A stretch of 64,000 nucleotides of DNA, from positions 682,001-746,000 of the forward strand of contig JACKCI010000001.1 in the NCBI GenBank assembly GCA_020634155.1. Direction: 5' to 3'. The stretch comes from Anaerolineales bacterium (GTDB taxonomy: Bacteria; Chloroflexota; Anaerolineae; Aggregatilineales; J027). The translations under genes and the position numbers were made by a program. Shown here piece by piece: positions 7,656 through 16,433 of this stretch (position 1 is the first letter of the stretch; each line of letters opens with the position of its first letter). The notes under the pieces were generated by a model. It was not told the DNA's origin. It made no database searches and was given only the letters and a program-made list of their open reading frames with translations.

Positions 7656-8893
7656 TTGACATCAACGCTATCCGTGCCGATTTTCCCATCCTGCACCAAG
7701 AGGTACACCCCGGCAAGCCGCTAGTCTTCCTCGATAGTGCCGCCAGTAGCCAAAAGCCAACGCAAGTCATTGAGGCTATGAATGCCTATTATCGGCAAAC
7801 GCACGCCAACGTCCATCGGGGTATCTATGCTTTGAGTGAAGCCGCCACCACCGCCTTTGAAGCCGCCCGTGATAAGGTGCAGCACTTCATCCATGCCGCC
7901 CACCGTGAAGAAATCATCTTCACCACCAACACCACCGGTAGTATGAATTTGTTGGTGCAAACATGGGGGCGTGCCAACCTCGGTGTGGGGGATACCGTCA
8001 TTCTGAGTCAATTGGAACACCACGCCAACCTTGTCCCTTGGCAAATTTTGGCTCAAGAAAAAGGCTTCACCATCGAATACATCCCCATCACCGAGCAATA
8101 TATCCTTGACCTTGAGGCCTATCAGCAGATGCTCAACGCGGGCAATGTCAAGGCCGTCAGCGTGGCCCATGTCAGCAATGTGTTGGGAACGATTAGCCCG
8201 ATTGCGGAAATCGCCCACCTCGCCCATCAAGCAGGCGCAATTGTGATCGGTGATGGTGCCCAGAGCGTGCCACATATGCCCGTTGATGTGCAAGCCTTGG
8301 GGGTTGATTTCTACGCCTTTAGCAGCCATAAGATGTGCGGGCCAACGGGTATTGGTGTCCTGTATGGTAAGCAACACCTCCTCGAAGCCATGCCCCCTTG
8401 GATGGGTGGCGGGGACATGATACGCAAGGTCACCTTTAGTGGCAGCACATGGAACGACCTGCCTTATAAATTTGAGGCTGGCACGCCTGCCATTGCGGAA
8501 GGTATCGGCCTAGGGGCGGCCATCGACTACCTCAGTAACTTGGGCATGAACAATCTACACACTTACGAAGCCGACTTGACCGAATATGCCCATGAACGCC
8601 TCATCGAAGTCCCCGGATTGACACTCTACAACCCGGAACCAGTAATGTGCGGTGGGGTAGCAACCTTCACGCTTGAAGGCGTCCATGCCCATGACCTCGC
8701 CCAAATCCTCGATTATGAAGGGGTCGCAGTAAGAGCCGGTCACCATTGCGCCATGCCCTTGCATCGGGAATGTCTCAAGGTAGCCGCCACCACCCGTGCC
8801 AGTTTTTACCTCTACACGACCCGTGCAGAAATTGATAAACTGGTAGAAGCGCTCTACACCGCTAAGACGCTCTTAGGAGGCCACTCATTATGA
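7652..8893 (+). CDS. sufS: Cysteine desulfurase SufS (group II)
   Basis: 413 residues. The PLP lysine is K227 in SSHKMCGP, H123 of LEHHAN stacks on the cofactor, and the active cysteine is C366 in RAGHHCAMPL, the group II (SufS) form. It converts cysteine to alanine and forms an enzyme persulfide that SufE or SufU accepts. It overlaps sufE by 4 bp and sufU by 4 bp, giving a tightly coupled sufE-sufS-sufU unit. Confidence 0.97.
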   Translation: MIDINAIRADFPILHQEVHPGKPLVFLDSAASSQKPTQVIEAMNAYYRQTHANVHRGIYALSEAATTAFEAARDKVQHFIHAAHREEIIFTTNTTGSMNLLVQTWGRANLGVGDTVILSQLEHHANLVPWQILAQEKGFTIEYIPITEQYILDLEAYQQMLNAGNVKAVSVAHVSNVLGTISPIAEIAHLAHQAGAIVIGDGAQSVPHMPVDVQALGVDFYAFSSHKMCGPTGIGVLYGKQHLLEAMPPWMGGGDMIRKVTFSGSTWNDLPYKFEAGTPAIAEGIGLGAAIDYLSNLGMNNLHTYEADLTEYAHERLIEVPGLTLYNPEPVMCGGVATFTLEGVHAHDLAQILDYEGVAVRAGHHCAMPLHRECLKVAATTRASFYLYTTRAEIDKLVEALYTAKTLLGGHSL

Positions 8894-9282
8894 TGGATAT
8901 GTACCAAGAAAATATCCTCGACCACGCCCAGCATCCCCGTAATTGGGGGTTATTGGAGGCTTGCCATTTTCATGCCTCCGATGAAAACCCGCTTTGCGGC
9001 GATATGTTAGAGGTCACGCTACGGGTCGATGAGAACGACATCATCGTTGCCGTCGGATGGGAAGGCCAAGGCTGTGCTATCAGCCAAGCCGCCGCGTCCA
9101 TGCTCGGTGAAGAGGTCATCGGTAAGCCACTGGAAATCGTCAAGGACTACGATAAAGAGGCCATCCTCGAACTCTTGGGCATTCCCATCAGTATGAGCCG
9201 AATCAAGTGTGCCTTGTTGTCGCTGAAGGTGATTAAAGCCGCAGCCTATAACCTAGAAAACGCGGCCTCTGACCATGATTAA
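8890..9282 (+). CDS. sufU: SufU/IscU-type scaffold or sulfur-transfer protein
   Basis: 130 residues with AGGAGG 9 bases before the first of two adjacent ATGs. Ligands C36, D38 (LCGD), C62 (GQGCAIS) and C107 (RIKCALL) are all present. The residue before the third cysteine is Lys as in SufU, not His as in IscU. The spacing C62 to C107 (45 residues) is that of IscU; the insertion of about 20 residues that I recall in Bacillus SufU is missing. SufU is a zinc-dependent sulfur acceptor of SufS; IscU is a scaffold. Either role is possible. It overlaps sufS by 4 and the next gene by 8 bp. Confidence 0.88.
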   Translation: MMDMYQENILDHAQHPRNWGLLEACHFHASDENPLCGDMLEVTLRVDENDIIVAVGWEGQGCAISQAAASMLGEEVIGKPLEIVKDYDKEAILELLGIPISMSRIKCALLSLKVIKAAAYNLENAASDHD

Positions 9283-10630
9283 TCTCAGCCAACTGACACC
9301 TGATGCCGTGCATTGCCTTGATGTAGCAATCCTCAACGCCCGTGAGCGCCATAACCTCTATTTGGACACTGAGCATCTGCTCCTCGGTGCCTTAGAATGC
9401 GAACTGGTTGAGAAGGCCCTCGGTGCCAGCAGCATATCGGCTGAGGCGTTGAAAGAGGCCATCATCCGCGAATTGAGTGTTATACGAGAAACCCCCTTAG
9501 AACGCCTCAAGGGGATTGCCCGCCCTGCCGAGATGGTCTTTGCGCGGGCGGCTGCTGAGGCCCAAAACGCTAACGTAGCCTACATCAATTCGGGACATAT
9601 CATCCTTGCGCTACTGGGTACCCCTGAACCCTTTGTGCAGGATGCCCTCAAGCAATTCCCCCAATTGGATATTGAGGCTATTCGACGCTATGTCGGTTCC
9701 CATAGCACCGCACCGTCGGCAACCTTTCAGCAAAAATGGCGGCCCAACACATGGGAAAACGGCTATCTTTTTGGCACACCCAACAAGAAAGGGGTAATGG
9801 TTAAAGGCACTCCCCGCCCCTTAAAGCCTGTCCAACCCCGCGCTGTTAAACGTCCAACAGGTCAGCGTGACTTCACAGGTCTCTGGGCGCTACTGATGCT
9901 GCTGGTCGTCGGGGTCTATGGCTATGTTGTGCAGCCCGATATTGCCGTTCCGGTGATTATCGTTCTAGGCGGGTGGGTCGTCTCGCTGGTCTTCCATGAA
10001 TTTGGACATGCCATTGTCGCCTATTGGGGTGGAGATCATACGGTGGCTCAAAAAGGCTACCTTTCCATGAATCCACTGCGTTATATGCACCCTATGTTGA
10101 GCATCGGTCTGCCAATTCTCTTTCTCGCATTAGGGGGCATTGGCCTGCCGGGTGGGGCAGTATATATTGAACGGCACCGTCTGCGCTCGCGCTGGTGGGG
10201 CGCGGCAGTGTCTGCTGCTGGGCCATTCGCTAACTTTCTATGTATGATTGTGTTTTCCATCCCATTTTGGACGGGATATGTCACCATTGAGCGCTTCATT
10301 GCCAATCCCAACCTGTGGGGGTCAGTGGCATTTTTGGTTTGGCTCCAAGCTATTGCGATTTTATTTAATCTCTTACCGTTGCCACCCCTTGACGGTTTTG
10401 GCATTATTGAGCCATTTTTGGACGCAGGCACAGCTGCCCAGCTACGCTCTTTTGGCTCAATTGGTCTCTTGCTGGTAATAATGATGTTCTGGATACCCTC
10501 GAACAACAGTGGCTTTAATCCAGCCCGCGAGTTCCAAGGCCAAGCCGACCGGATTGCTGCCAACTTTGATGTCCAAGACTGGCAAGCAGCCTTTGGGTGG
10601 TATGCGTTTCGATTTTGGGATCAGGAGTAG
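9275..10630 (+). CDS. Clp-N domain fused to a site-2 (M50) intramembrane protease
   Basis: 451 residues. Residues 1-145 are a double Clp-N repeat (LDVAILNARERHNLYLDTEHLL, then FARAAAEAQNANVAYINSGHIILALL), as at the N terminus of ClpC/ClpB, where it binds substrates or adaptors. A basic, proline-rich linker (170-197) leads to a membrane protease: helices near 202-218, 224-246, 275-295, 310-330, 350-370 and 393-410, zinc motif HEFGH (241-245), the GPFANF loop and the third ligand in NLLPLPPLDG (365-374). It probably cuts membrane proteins inside the bilayer, with the Clp-N part selecting substrate. It starts inside sufU (8 bp overlap) without a clear ribosome binding site, so translation is coupled. 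I know no named protein with this role in SUF loci. Confidence 0.88.
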   Translation: MINLSQLTPDAVHCLDVAILNARERHNLYLDTEHLLLGALECELVEKALGASSISAEALKEAIIRELSVIRETPLERLKGIARPAEMVFARAAAEAQNANVAYINSGHIILALLGTPEPFVQDALKQFPQLDIEAIRRYVGSHSTAPSATFQQKWRPNTWENGYLFGTPNKKGVMVKGTPRPLKPVQPRAVKRPTGQRDFTGLWALLMLLVVGVYGYVVQPDIAVPVIIVLGGWVVSLVFHEFGHAIVAYWGGDHTVAQKGYLSMNPLRYMHPMLSIGLPILFLALGGIGLPGGAVYIERHRLRSRWWGAAVSAAGPFANFLCMIVFSIPFWTGYVTIERFIANPNLWGSVAFLVWLQAIAILFNLLPLPPLDGFGIIEPFLDAGTAAQLRSFGSIGLLLVIMMFWIPSNNSGFNPAREFQGQADRIAANFDVQDWQAAFGWYAFRFWDQE

Positions 10631-10632
10631 AA

Positions 10633-10965
10633 ATGGCTGAGTACATAACTATTGCAACGGTTGACCAACTCCCTGCAGGGGAACGGATTGTAGTTGAAGT
10701 CGGGGAAACCTATATCGCGGTGTTCAATGTCGCAGGCACTTACTATGCGATTGAGGACGTCTGCACCCACGACGAAGGGCCACTCGCCGAAGGCACGGTA
10801 CTTGCAGAAAATTCTGACAACCCCAAAATTGAATGTGAACGGCATGGGGCGACCTTCGAGTTTAAGACAGGCAAGCCTACCTTTCCCGCCGTGCTACCTG
10901 TCAAGCGTTTTCCAGTACGGGTTGAGGGAAACGAAGTTCAAATTAACATTGATGAGCCGCTCTAG
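10633..10965 (+). CDS. Rieske [2Fe-2S] ferredoxin-like protein
   Basis: 110 residues from the ATG behind AGGAG; the longer frame upstream overlaps the preceding gene. The cluster ligands are C-x-H in DVCTHDEG and C-x-x-H in ECERHGA. It has no signal peptide, so it is a soluble Rieske ferredoxin like those of dioxygenases or NirD. It is the last gene of the suf operon, 2 bases behind the Clp-N/protease gene; it may serve as electron donor for cluster assembly or be a test client of it. An intrinsic stem follows at once. Confidence 0.93.
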   Translation: MAEYITIATVDQLPAGERIVVEVGETYIAVFNVAGTYYAIEDVCTHDEGPLAEGTVLAENSDNPKIECERHGATFEFKTGKPTFPAVLPVKRFPVRVEGNEVQINIDEPL

Positions 10966-10993
10966 AAAAAAGGCCGTCATACCAACGACGGCC
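10966..10993 (-). terminator. Terminator between the Rieske gene and the TPR gene
   Basis: GGCCGTC and GACGGCC form a 7 bp perfect stem with an 8-base loop. On the minus strand it is followed by six T, so it terminates the TPR gene; on the plus strand the same stem directly follows the Rieske stop codon but lacks a T-run. Confidence 0.75.
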
Positions 10994-11004
10994 CCTCCAT
11001 GTTG

Positions 11005-11952
11005 CTAGAAAATCTCGGACTGCGACTCCGCTGCTTTGGCCGCATCATCGACCATACCCAGCTTGGCAAAAATCAGTGTGGCCTGCTGCAATTGCCGCGC
11101 CGCTGGAACCCGTTTGCCGCGTTTGGCGAGACTACGGGCAAAGACATGCAACGTCCGTGCCACTTCACCTTCAGCATCAAGGCTACGGAAGGCCTCTATG
11201 GATGCTTTGAAATAGTCATCGGGGTTGGTCGAAACATCGCTGTCTAGCGGCGCATTCTGGTAAGCCGTCAGCACTTCGCCGAGGGTACGGTTAGCATAAC
11301 CGATTTCCAGCGGTTGATTAAACTCTTGGGCTGCACCCAGCGCTTGCTTGGCCTCTTCCCATGCTGCTTCTACATTGTTTTCATTGAGATAAATCACTGC
11401 CAGCGCATGATAAATTTCGCACAACAAGCCTACCAGACTCTGACGATGCTGGGGTTCCCAACGCTCTGCCAGTTGAAGTGCCTCCTGCAAAATCATGCGT
11501 GCAGAATTCATCTGCCCCATACTAAGGAGCATCTGGCCCTCATTGGCGCGGGCAATAGTTTGCGTCCGAATTTCGCCCAGTTGCATTGACCGCTCATACG
11601 CAGCACGGAACAACTCACGTGCCCTAGTGAAATCGCCTTTGCGACGGTGCGACTCCCCTAGATTCAGGTCACAACTCAGCACCCGCCGATCATCCTTGGC
11701 GATCTCATAAAGTTCGCGGGCACGCTCAAAGTGCTTAATACTCTCGTTCAAGTTGGAGCGATAACCTTGCATATAGCCCCATGAAAACTCAATGCGGGCT
11801 TGATTGGCAGTATTTTGCTCTTGAATGGCTTGTTGACCCAAAGCCTCTAGGTATGAGGCCGCGTCCCGAAACGGCAACTCACCCGCTTGCCATCGGCGCA
11901 GAATCAGCGCACATTGTTCATTAAAATCAGGAATACTCTCTTGACCTGTCAC
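11005..11952 (-). CDS. TPR repeat protein (paralogue of the gene at 54771)
   Basis: 315 residues, starting at a GTG behind TGGAGA. The protein is all helix, with TPR-type pairs (ESIKHFERARELYEIAKDDR, LNLGESHRRKGDFTRARELF, AVIYLNENNVEAAWEEAKQAL). It has no signal peptide, membrane segment or enzyme motif and is expected to act as a cytosolic protein-binding scaffold. The protein at 54771 is clearly related over the whole length: both have TGELPF/AGELPF near residue 20, KGDF-RARE/DYFR, YHALAVI, YFKASIEAF and end in NGIF/SEIF. The partner is unknown. Confidence 0.85.
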   Translation of the reverse strand: MTGQESIPDFNEQCALILRRWQAGELPFRDAASYLEALGQQAIQEQNTANQARIEFSWGYMQGYRSNLNESIKHFERARELYEIAKDDRRVLSCDLNLGESHRRKGDFTRARELFRAAYERSMQLGEIRTQTIARANEGQMLLSMGQMNSARMILQEALQLAERWEPQHRQSLVGLLCEIYHALAVIYLNENNVEAAWEEAKQALGAAQEFNQPLEIGYANRTLGEVLTAYQNAPLDSDVSTNPDDYFKASIEAFRSLDAEGEVARTLHVFARSLAKRGKRVPAARQLQQATLIFAKLGMVDDAAKAAESQSEIF

Positions 11953-12107
11953 GTGATTAATATCTCCATCAGTAAGGAATTTTTAACATCATAGCGTTAC
12001 CTTCCACGCCTGTCTACACTTACTTCAAATTTCATTACCGTCGTTTTTTGCCTCAAGTTCAGTTATAGTTACCCTAGAAATGCGATTTAAGAAGTAAGAA
12101 GGAACCT

Positions 12108-12968
12108 ATGCCTCAACTTATTGTCAATGGTGATGACCTTGGCTTCAGCCCCGGTGTGAATCAAGGGATTCTCACCGCCCATCAACATGGAATTGTCACC
12201 TCTACAACGGTTATGATTAATTTGGATTATGCGGCTGACGGCTTGGCACTAGTTCAAAAAGAGGCTCCTGCGCTCGGTATCGGGCTACATATTAACTTAA
12301 CCTATGGCCGCCCTGTATCCCCTCAAGTTCGCACATTGGTGGATGAGAATGGCTATTTCTATCCAGAAACCCGTTTACTTGAAGTAGCGCTAGGCTTTGA
12401 CGAAGATGAGCTTTACGAAGAAATTGCAGCTCAGATTGAGCGATTCGTGGCGCTGGCAGGACAGCCGCCCACCCATCTTGATTCACATTACCATGTCGCC
12501 TTTTTACATCCACTCGCGCTCAAGGCTACCTTAACACTTGCTGAAGAATACGGTGGTCTCCCCCTACGCGAGTCCAGTTTTTCTCAATCCGATGAAGAAT
12601 TAACAGCAAATATTCAGCGCTTTTTGCCAGAACTACCCGCAGACCCGTTGAGAGCCTTACTCCCTGCCCTGAAGGCCGTATATGCTGAAATGCCCCCTCC
12701 CAATATGCCCACCCGTTTTGATACAAGCTTCAGCGGACCAAATATTACGCTCGGTGACTTGTTGGTCTGTCTGATGGATTTGCCCGAAGACCGTCCAACA
12801 GAACTATTATGTCACCCCGGTATTCTGAATGATCCGCTCAACATCAAAGCCGAAAATCGTCAGCGCGAGCTGGATGCCCTGACACACCCCACTACCCGCG
12901 AGGTGGTTGAACGCTATCAGATTGAGCTTGTTAACTACACGGTCTTTCAGCGAGGCGCTCATGACTAA
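12108..12968 (+). CDS. ChbG/YdjC-like carbohydrate deacetylase
   Basis: 286 residues with an AGAAGGAA ribosome binding site. The metal-binding features of the family are present: NGDDLGFS near the start, LGIGLHINLT and THLDSHYHVAF, plus ELLCHPG late. YdjC/ChbG enzymes remove acetyl groups from diacetylchitobiose or from hopanoid/lipid-linked N-acetylglucosamine, usually in the cytosol. No signal peptide is seen. It heads a four-gene operon (acidic protein, TlpA-like, Lgt-like) with overlapping starts. The 155 bp before it separate it from the divergent TPR gene and hold no other gene. Confidence 0.88.
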   Translation: MPQLIVNGDDLGFSPGVNQGILTAHQHGIVTSTTVMINLDYAADGLALVQKEAPALGIGLHINLTYGRPVSPQVRTLVDENGYFYPETRLLEVALGFDEDELYEEIAAQIERFVALAGQPPTHLDSHYHVAFLHPLALKATLTLAEEYGGLPLRESSFSQSDEELTANIQRFLPELPADPLRALLPALKAVYAEMPPPNMPTRFDTSFSGPNITLGDLLVCLMDLPEDRPTELLCHPGILNDPLNIKAENRQRELDALTHPTTREVVERYQIELVNYTVFQRGAHD

Positions 12969-13956
12969 CCATACCCAAAATAACGACCAAGTTGAACACG
13001 ATGATGAACTCGACCCTCAACTCCACCAATTATTGGATGACCTTGATAATCCAATGGACGAGTCCTCGCATGATGAAGCAACCAAGCAGTTACTCCAGCG
13101 ACTTGATTCTCTGAAGCCCCAGACACTCAATAGTGGTGAGGTTCTAGATGGAGTTCCCGATCAAGTGCAGGAGTCCATACGGCTAGACCGTCGTGCCCAA
13201 CAGCGGCTTGACCACCAGCACGATGAAATTGACTATGATGAGTCAGCTACATCAACAACCGACAAGGATTCAGCATTCAGTGATACCCGCCATGACCCAA
13301 CGTTTTTATCGTTGGGAGAGTCGAAAGAACGTCTGACGCCTCTCCCCACTCTCCTAACTGAACGCCCAGTAGGTGAATTGTCAGATGGGGTGGAAGACAC
13401 TATGCAAGAATCTGATGAACACAGTAACCAAGGCATCATCTACGAGTACCAGATTTCGGCAGTTCTACCAACAGTTGTTCAGCAGACTATCCAAATGGCG
13501 CTCGACCATATCCATTTTGGCGAGTCTATTGACAGATACCCACTACTCGCTTCATTCCGTGTCGATACCGAAGATGTTTTAGTTGCCAACCTCAGAGAGT
13601 GGGCCAACAAATACCTCCCCATCAACACTGGGTTTGAGCGAGTCTATAGCACAGTCGTTGGGCAAAACACCTATATCGCAGGCTGGCAATTAACCAACAG
13701 TCAGGCCATCCAGCGTGCCCAAACCGCACTGACTATCCAACTCGCTTCCTTGATTACCACTATACCCAGTCCAGAGGCTATCTATAGCGCCATTTTGCCG
13801 CTTATGCCGAGCATTCCGGTCGATCTATTCCCCACTGTGGTCACATTCCTGCAACGCCATTTCCATGCGACATCATGGGATATCGAGGCTATTGTGCTAC
13901 ACCGTCGCCAGTCTGAATCCAATGGCCCATGGGAGGTTATATTACATACTCCATGA
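12961..13956 (+). CDS. Acidic protein of unknown function, possible 2H-phosphoesterase-like C-terminal domain
   Basis: 331 residues from the ATG that overlaps the end of the ChbG gene by 8 bp; the longer frame lies inside that gene. Residues 1-165 are strongly acidic and rich in D, E, Q and H, probably disordered. From residue 165 a folded domain begins (YEYQISAVLPTVVQQTI...YPLLASFRVD...HFHATSWDIEAIVLHRR). Strand order and the late H-x-T followed by IEAIVL loosely recall the 2'-5' RNA ligase/2H phosphoesterase fold, but the first H-x-T/S motif is not present. I do not recognise the family with confidence. It overlaps the next gene in ATGA. Confidence 0.7.
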   Translation: MTNHTQNNDQVEHDDELDPQLHQLLDDLDNPMDESSHDEATKQLLQRLDSLKPQTLNSGEVLDGVPDQVQESIRLDRRAQQRLDHQHDEIDYDESATSTTDKDSAFSDTRHDPTFLSLGESKERLTPLPTLLTERPVGELSDGVEDTMQESDEHSNQGIIYEYQISAVLPTVVQQTIQMALDHIHFGESIDRYPLLASFRVDTEDVLVANLREWANKYLPINTGFERVYSTVVGQNTYIAGWQLTNSQAIQRAQTALTIQLASLITTIPSPEAIYSAILPLMPSIPVDLFPTVVTFLQRHFHATSWDIEAIVLHRRQSESNGPWEVILHTP

Positions 13957-14468
13957 GCAAAGTCTTGTTGATAGTTGCAATAGTCGTTGGAGGTGGATTG
14001 GTCTGGTGGGGTCGGGTTGAGCGCCTAGAATATGGCCCTGCCGCGCCCCGCGCAGGCGCACCTGCCCCCAATTTTACCGCCCAAAGTTTAGACAATGAAC
14101 CGCATACCCTTGCCGATTATCAGGGCAAGGTCGTCATCCTCAATTTTTGGGCCACATGGTGCCGTCCCTGTCGCGCTGAAATGCCCGCTATGCAAGCCCT
14201 CTATGAGCAATACCATGACCAAGGTCTTGAATTGCTGGCTCTCAACGCCAATGAAGACCCCGCTACTGTGGAAGCTTTTGTCGAAGAATATGGGTTGACC
14301 TTCACCATCTTGCACGACATCGGCTTCGAGGTCAGCCAACTCTATGAGGTAGAAGCCTATCCCAGCACCTATTTCATTGACCGACGAGGGCGTATTCAAG
14401 CCGTTGCCTTCAGTGGCCCCATGACCGAAAGCTATATCGAAAGCGAAGTATTGGAGTTGCTCGACTAG
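13953..14468 (+). CDS. Membrane-anchored thioredoxin-like protein, TlpA/ResA family
   Basis: 171 residues from the ATG overlapping the upstream stop. Residues 3-20 form an uncleaved signal anchor, so the domain lies outside the membrane. It has the TlpA/ResA order APNFTAQSLDN, NFWATWCRPCRAEMP (active CxxC) and the cis-proline region EAYPSTYFIDRRG. Such proteins reduce or exchange disulfides in exported proteins, for example in cytochrome c maturation. The Lgt-like membrane protein follows after 3 bases. No cytochrome maturation genes are in the window, so the client is unknown. Confidence 0.92.
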   Translation: MSKVLLIVAIVVGGGLVWWGRVERLEYGPAAPRAGAPAPNFTAQSLDNEPHTLADYQGKVVILNFWATWCRPCRAEMPAMQALYEQYHDQGLELLALNANEDPATVEAFVEEYGLTFTILHDIGFEVSQLYEVEAYPSTYFIDRRGRIQAVAFSGPMTESYIESEVLELLD

Positions 14469-14471
14469 CCC

Positions 14472-15200
14472 ATGTTGCGCCATATTCATCTCGGCCCCGC
14501 GGCCATGCAGACCGCCATTGTGCTGTACCTTGTCGGCTTTATTCTAGCGACCGAGGCCATCCGCCGCCTTGCTCCCAAGCATGGATTAGACAACAATCGA
14601 ATGCAAAATATCACCATGTTCGGCTTTGTGGTAGGGCTACTGGCAGCTCGCATTACCTATGCCTTGGCGCACTGGACGGCCTACCATGATGATTGGCAAG
14701 CATGGTTATCCTTGACCGCCCAAGGCCTAAACACACTTGGTGGTGTCGTCGGCGGCCTCATCGCTATCGGTCTTGGAGCATGGCGCTATCGCCTGCCCGC
14801 ACGCCCCGTCTTGGATACCTATGCGTCTGGCCTCGGCATTCTGTTAGCCGTGATTCCACTGGCGTTCCTCGCTGATGGAAGCGTTATCGGCAAGCCAACC
14901 GACCTACCTTGGGCCATTGACCTGTGGGGTCAAGAACGCCACCCGACCCAACTCTATGCCGCTATCGGAGCAGCGGTAACACTGGCGGTCTGGTGGTTCT
15001 ATCGCCCTACCATCAGTGGAACAGGGTTCCTCATTATCACCATCGGCAACACCCTAACATGGCTAGTCGTGGGTTTCTTATTAGCCGAGCCAGTGCTGAT
15101 ATTCGACCAATACCGCCAAGTTCAAGTTGGGGCGTGGCTTATCCTCATGAGTAGCCTATTGGTGTGGACCATCTGGCAAGACCAAGCCCAACCGACCTAA
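14472..15200 (+). CDS. Lgt-like integral membrane protein (degenerate)
   Basis: 242 residues with about seven hydrophobic helices. The region LADGSVIGKPTDLPWAIDL and RHPTQLYAA match the prolipoprotein diacylglyceryl transferase (Lgt) motifs, where Lgt has GRxGNFxNxE...G and HPTQLYE. Here the catalytic-loop Arg and Asn are absent (IPLAFLADG) and the final Glu of HPTQLYE is Ala. It is therefore probably not a working Lgt. It is preceded by a TlpA-like gene; I recall Lgt-like proteins beside TlpA proteins in other bacteria, so it may be a membrane partner in thiol redox transfer. The 3' end overlaps larA by 4 bp. Confidence 0.8.
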   Translation: MLRHIHLGPAAMQTAIVLYLVGFILATEAIRRLAPKHGLDNNRMQNITMFGFVVGLLAARITYALAHWTAYHDDWQAWLSLTAQGLNTLGGVVGGLIAIGLGAWRYRLPARPVLDTYASGLGILLAVIPLAFLADGSVIGKPTDLPWAIDLWGQERHPTQLYAAIGAAVTLAVWWFYRPTISGTGFLIITIGNTLTWLVVGFLLAEPVLIFDQYRQVQVGAWLILMSSLLVWTIWQDQAQPT

Positions 15201-16426
15201 GCAATTGGCATCGTCTTGAGGGCATGAGGCACAATCAATACTCGCGGGTCGTCTAGTTCAACCATCGCTTGAGCCGTTGCCATATCGGGTGCGGATTCAA
15301 TGCCGATGTCGCTCAGAAAGTCGGGTTCATCAGCCTCCACCACAATCAATCGAAAGCGTTGTAGCAATTGGGCAATCATAAAGGCTCGCTGCTCACCCGG
15401 ACGACACCCAACTTGCAACAAGTGGTCAATTAAGGCTCGGCTAGGGCCGAAGCGTTGCAAAGCATCCAGCGTGTTGGCTTCACCCGCGCCTTGTCCACCC
15501 TGCTCTGGTAAAGGAGCAGGCAAGAGTATCACTCCTCCATCACGCAACACAGGTTGAGTCGTCAAACCGATATAGGTTGCCGCCCGTGAAGTCTGATAGA
15601 AATTGGCGTCCTTGGGAGCACCGCCCCCTGCAATCACCACATCGTAAGGGGCATGAGGTACCGGACACTCGTACAAGCGACGGGCTTGCTCAACCAGCTT
15701 ATCATGCACCACATCGGGTGCGCCCATTTCCAGATAGACAATCTCGCCCTCAGTACCCATCACCACATTGACGGCGTATTGATGCCCAATGAGGCGTCCG
15801 GCTTGGCGCACTAACTCTTGAAAAGGATTGCCGTGAATATTGCCGAGTCGCGTGCCAGCCTTGTTGAGATACTCTGGGCCATGTGTACGGGCAATGGTGG
15901 TTGGCCCGCCACAGCCAATCACCGCCGTTTTCGACCCACCACTATAACCCGCATATTGGTGCGGCTCAACCACGCCCACCGTTAGGATAGTTGTGTTCAG
16001 CAGTAATGGGTTAATCTCAATCGGTACCTCGTCAACCTCGCCCACTTGCACGACTTGGTTGGGGTCATGGTCGAGTATCTCGTAGTGCTTCGCCAAATAC
16101 GGCCCTAGCTTGGCAAGTTTCTCAGCCGCTGTCGAAGGGCGGTGCATCCCAATTGCACACAAGAACCGCACCTCCCCACCACGCCGCTGGACAACCTCGA
16201 CAATCGGTTCTAGCAACATCTGGTCAGGTGAGGCACGGGTAGCATCCGTAAACACCGCCATAATCGGACGCTCAAGGGGCAAAGTCTCGGCAAAAGCCAT
16301 CAGCCGAGTATGAATGGTAACGGGGTCAAGGGCGGGTGGCTGCTGTTTGTGAGTCGCCACATCGACCCGTGACCACTTCAGTTCAAAACTGAGTTCACCA
16401 TCGCCAAAAGGAACCCGATAAAGCAT
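15197..16426 (-). CDS. larA: Nickel-dependent lactate racemase family protein (LarA)
   Basis: 409 residues, close to the usual 420-430. The family motifs are visible: TDATRASP, GMHRPS (catalytic His), GVVEPHQYAGYSGGSKTAV, where His and the Lys of GGSK hold the pyridinium nickel-pincer cofactor, and AGGGAPKDANFYQT. Family members racemise or epimerise 2-hydroxy acids in the cytosol. The cofactor genes larB, larC and larE are not in the window, so substrate and activity rest on family knowledge. The LysR-type regulator gene lies 7 bases upstream on the same strand. Confidence 0.88.
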   Translation of the reverse strand: MLYRVPFGDGELSFELKWSRVDVATHKQQPPALDPVTIHTRLMAFAETLPLERPIMAVFTDATRASPDQMLLEPIVEVVQRRGGEVRFLCAIGMHRPSTAAEKLAKLGPYLAKHYEILDHDPNQVVQVGEVDEVPIEINPLLLNTTILTVGVVEPHQYAGYSGGSKTAVIGCGGPTTIARTHGPEYLNKAGTRLGNIHGNPFQELVRQAGRLIGHQYAVNVVMGTEGEIVYLEMGAPDVVHDKLVEQARRLYECPVPHAPYDVVIAGGGAPKDANFYQTSRAATYIGLTTQPVLRDGGVILLPAPLPEQGGQGAGEANTLDALQRFGPSRALIDHLLQVGCRPGEQRAFMIAQLLQRFRLIVVEADEPDFLSDIGIESAPDMATAQAMVELDDPRVLIVPHALKTMPIA

Positions 16427-16433
16427 AGTCTAC

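Noticed and set aside
7721..8377. A 218-codon open frame opposite sufS
   Set aside because: Antisense to a certain gene with all catalytic residues; no start signals or recognisable protein.
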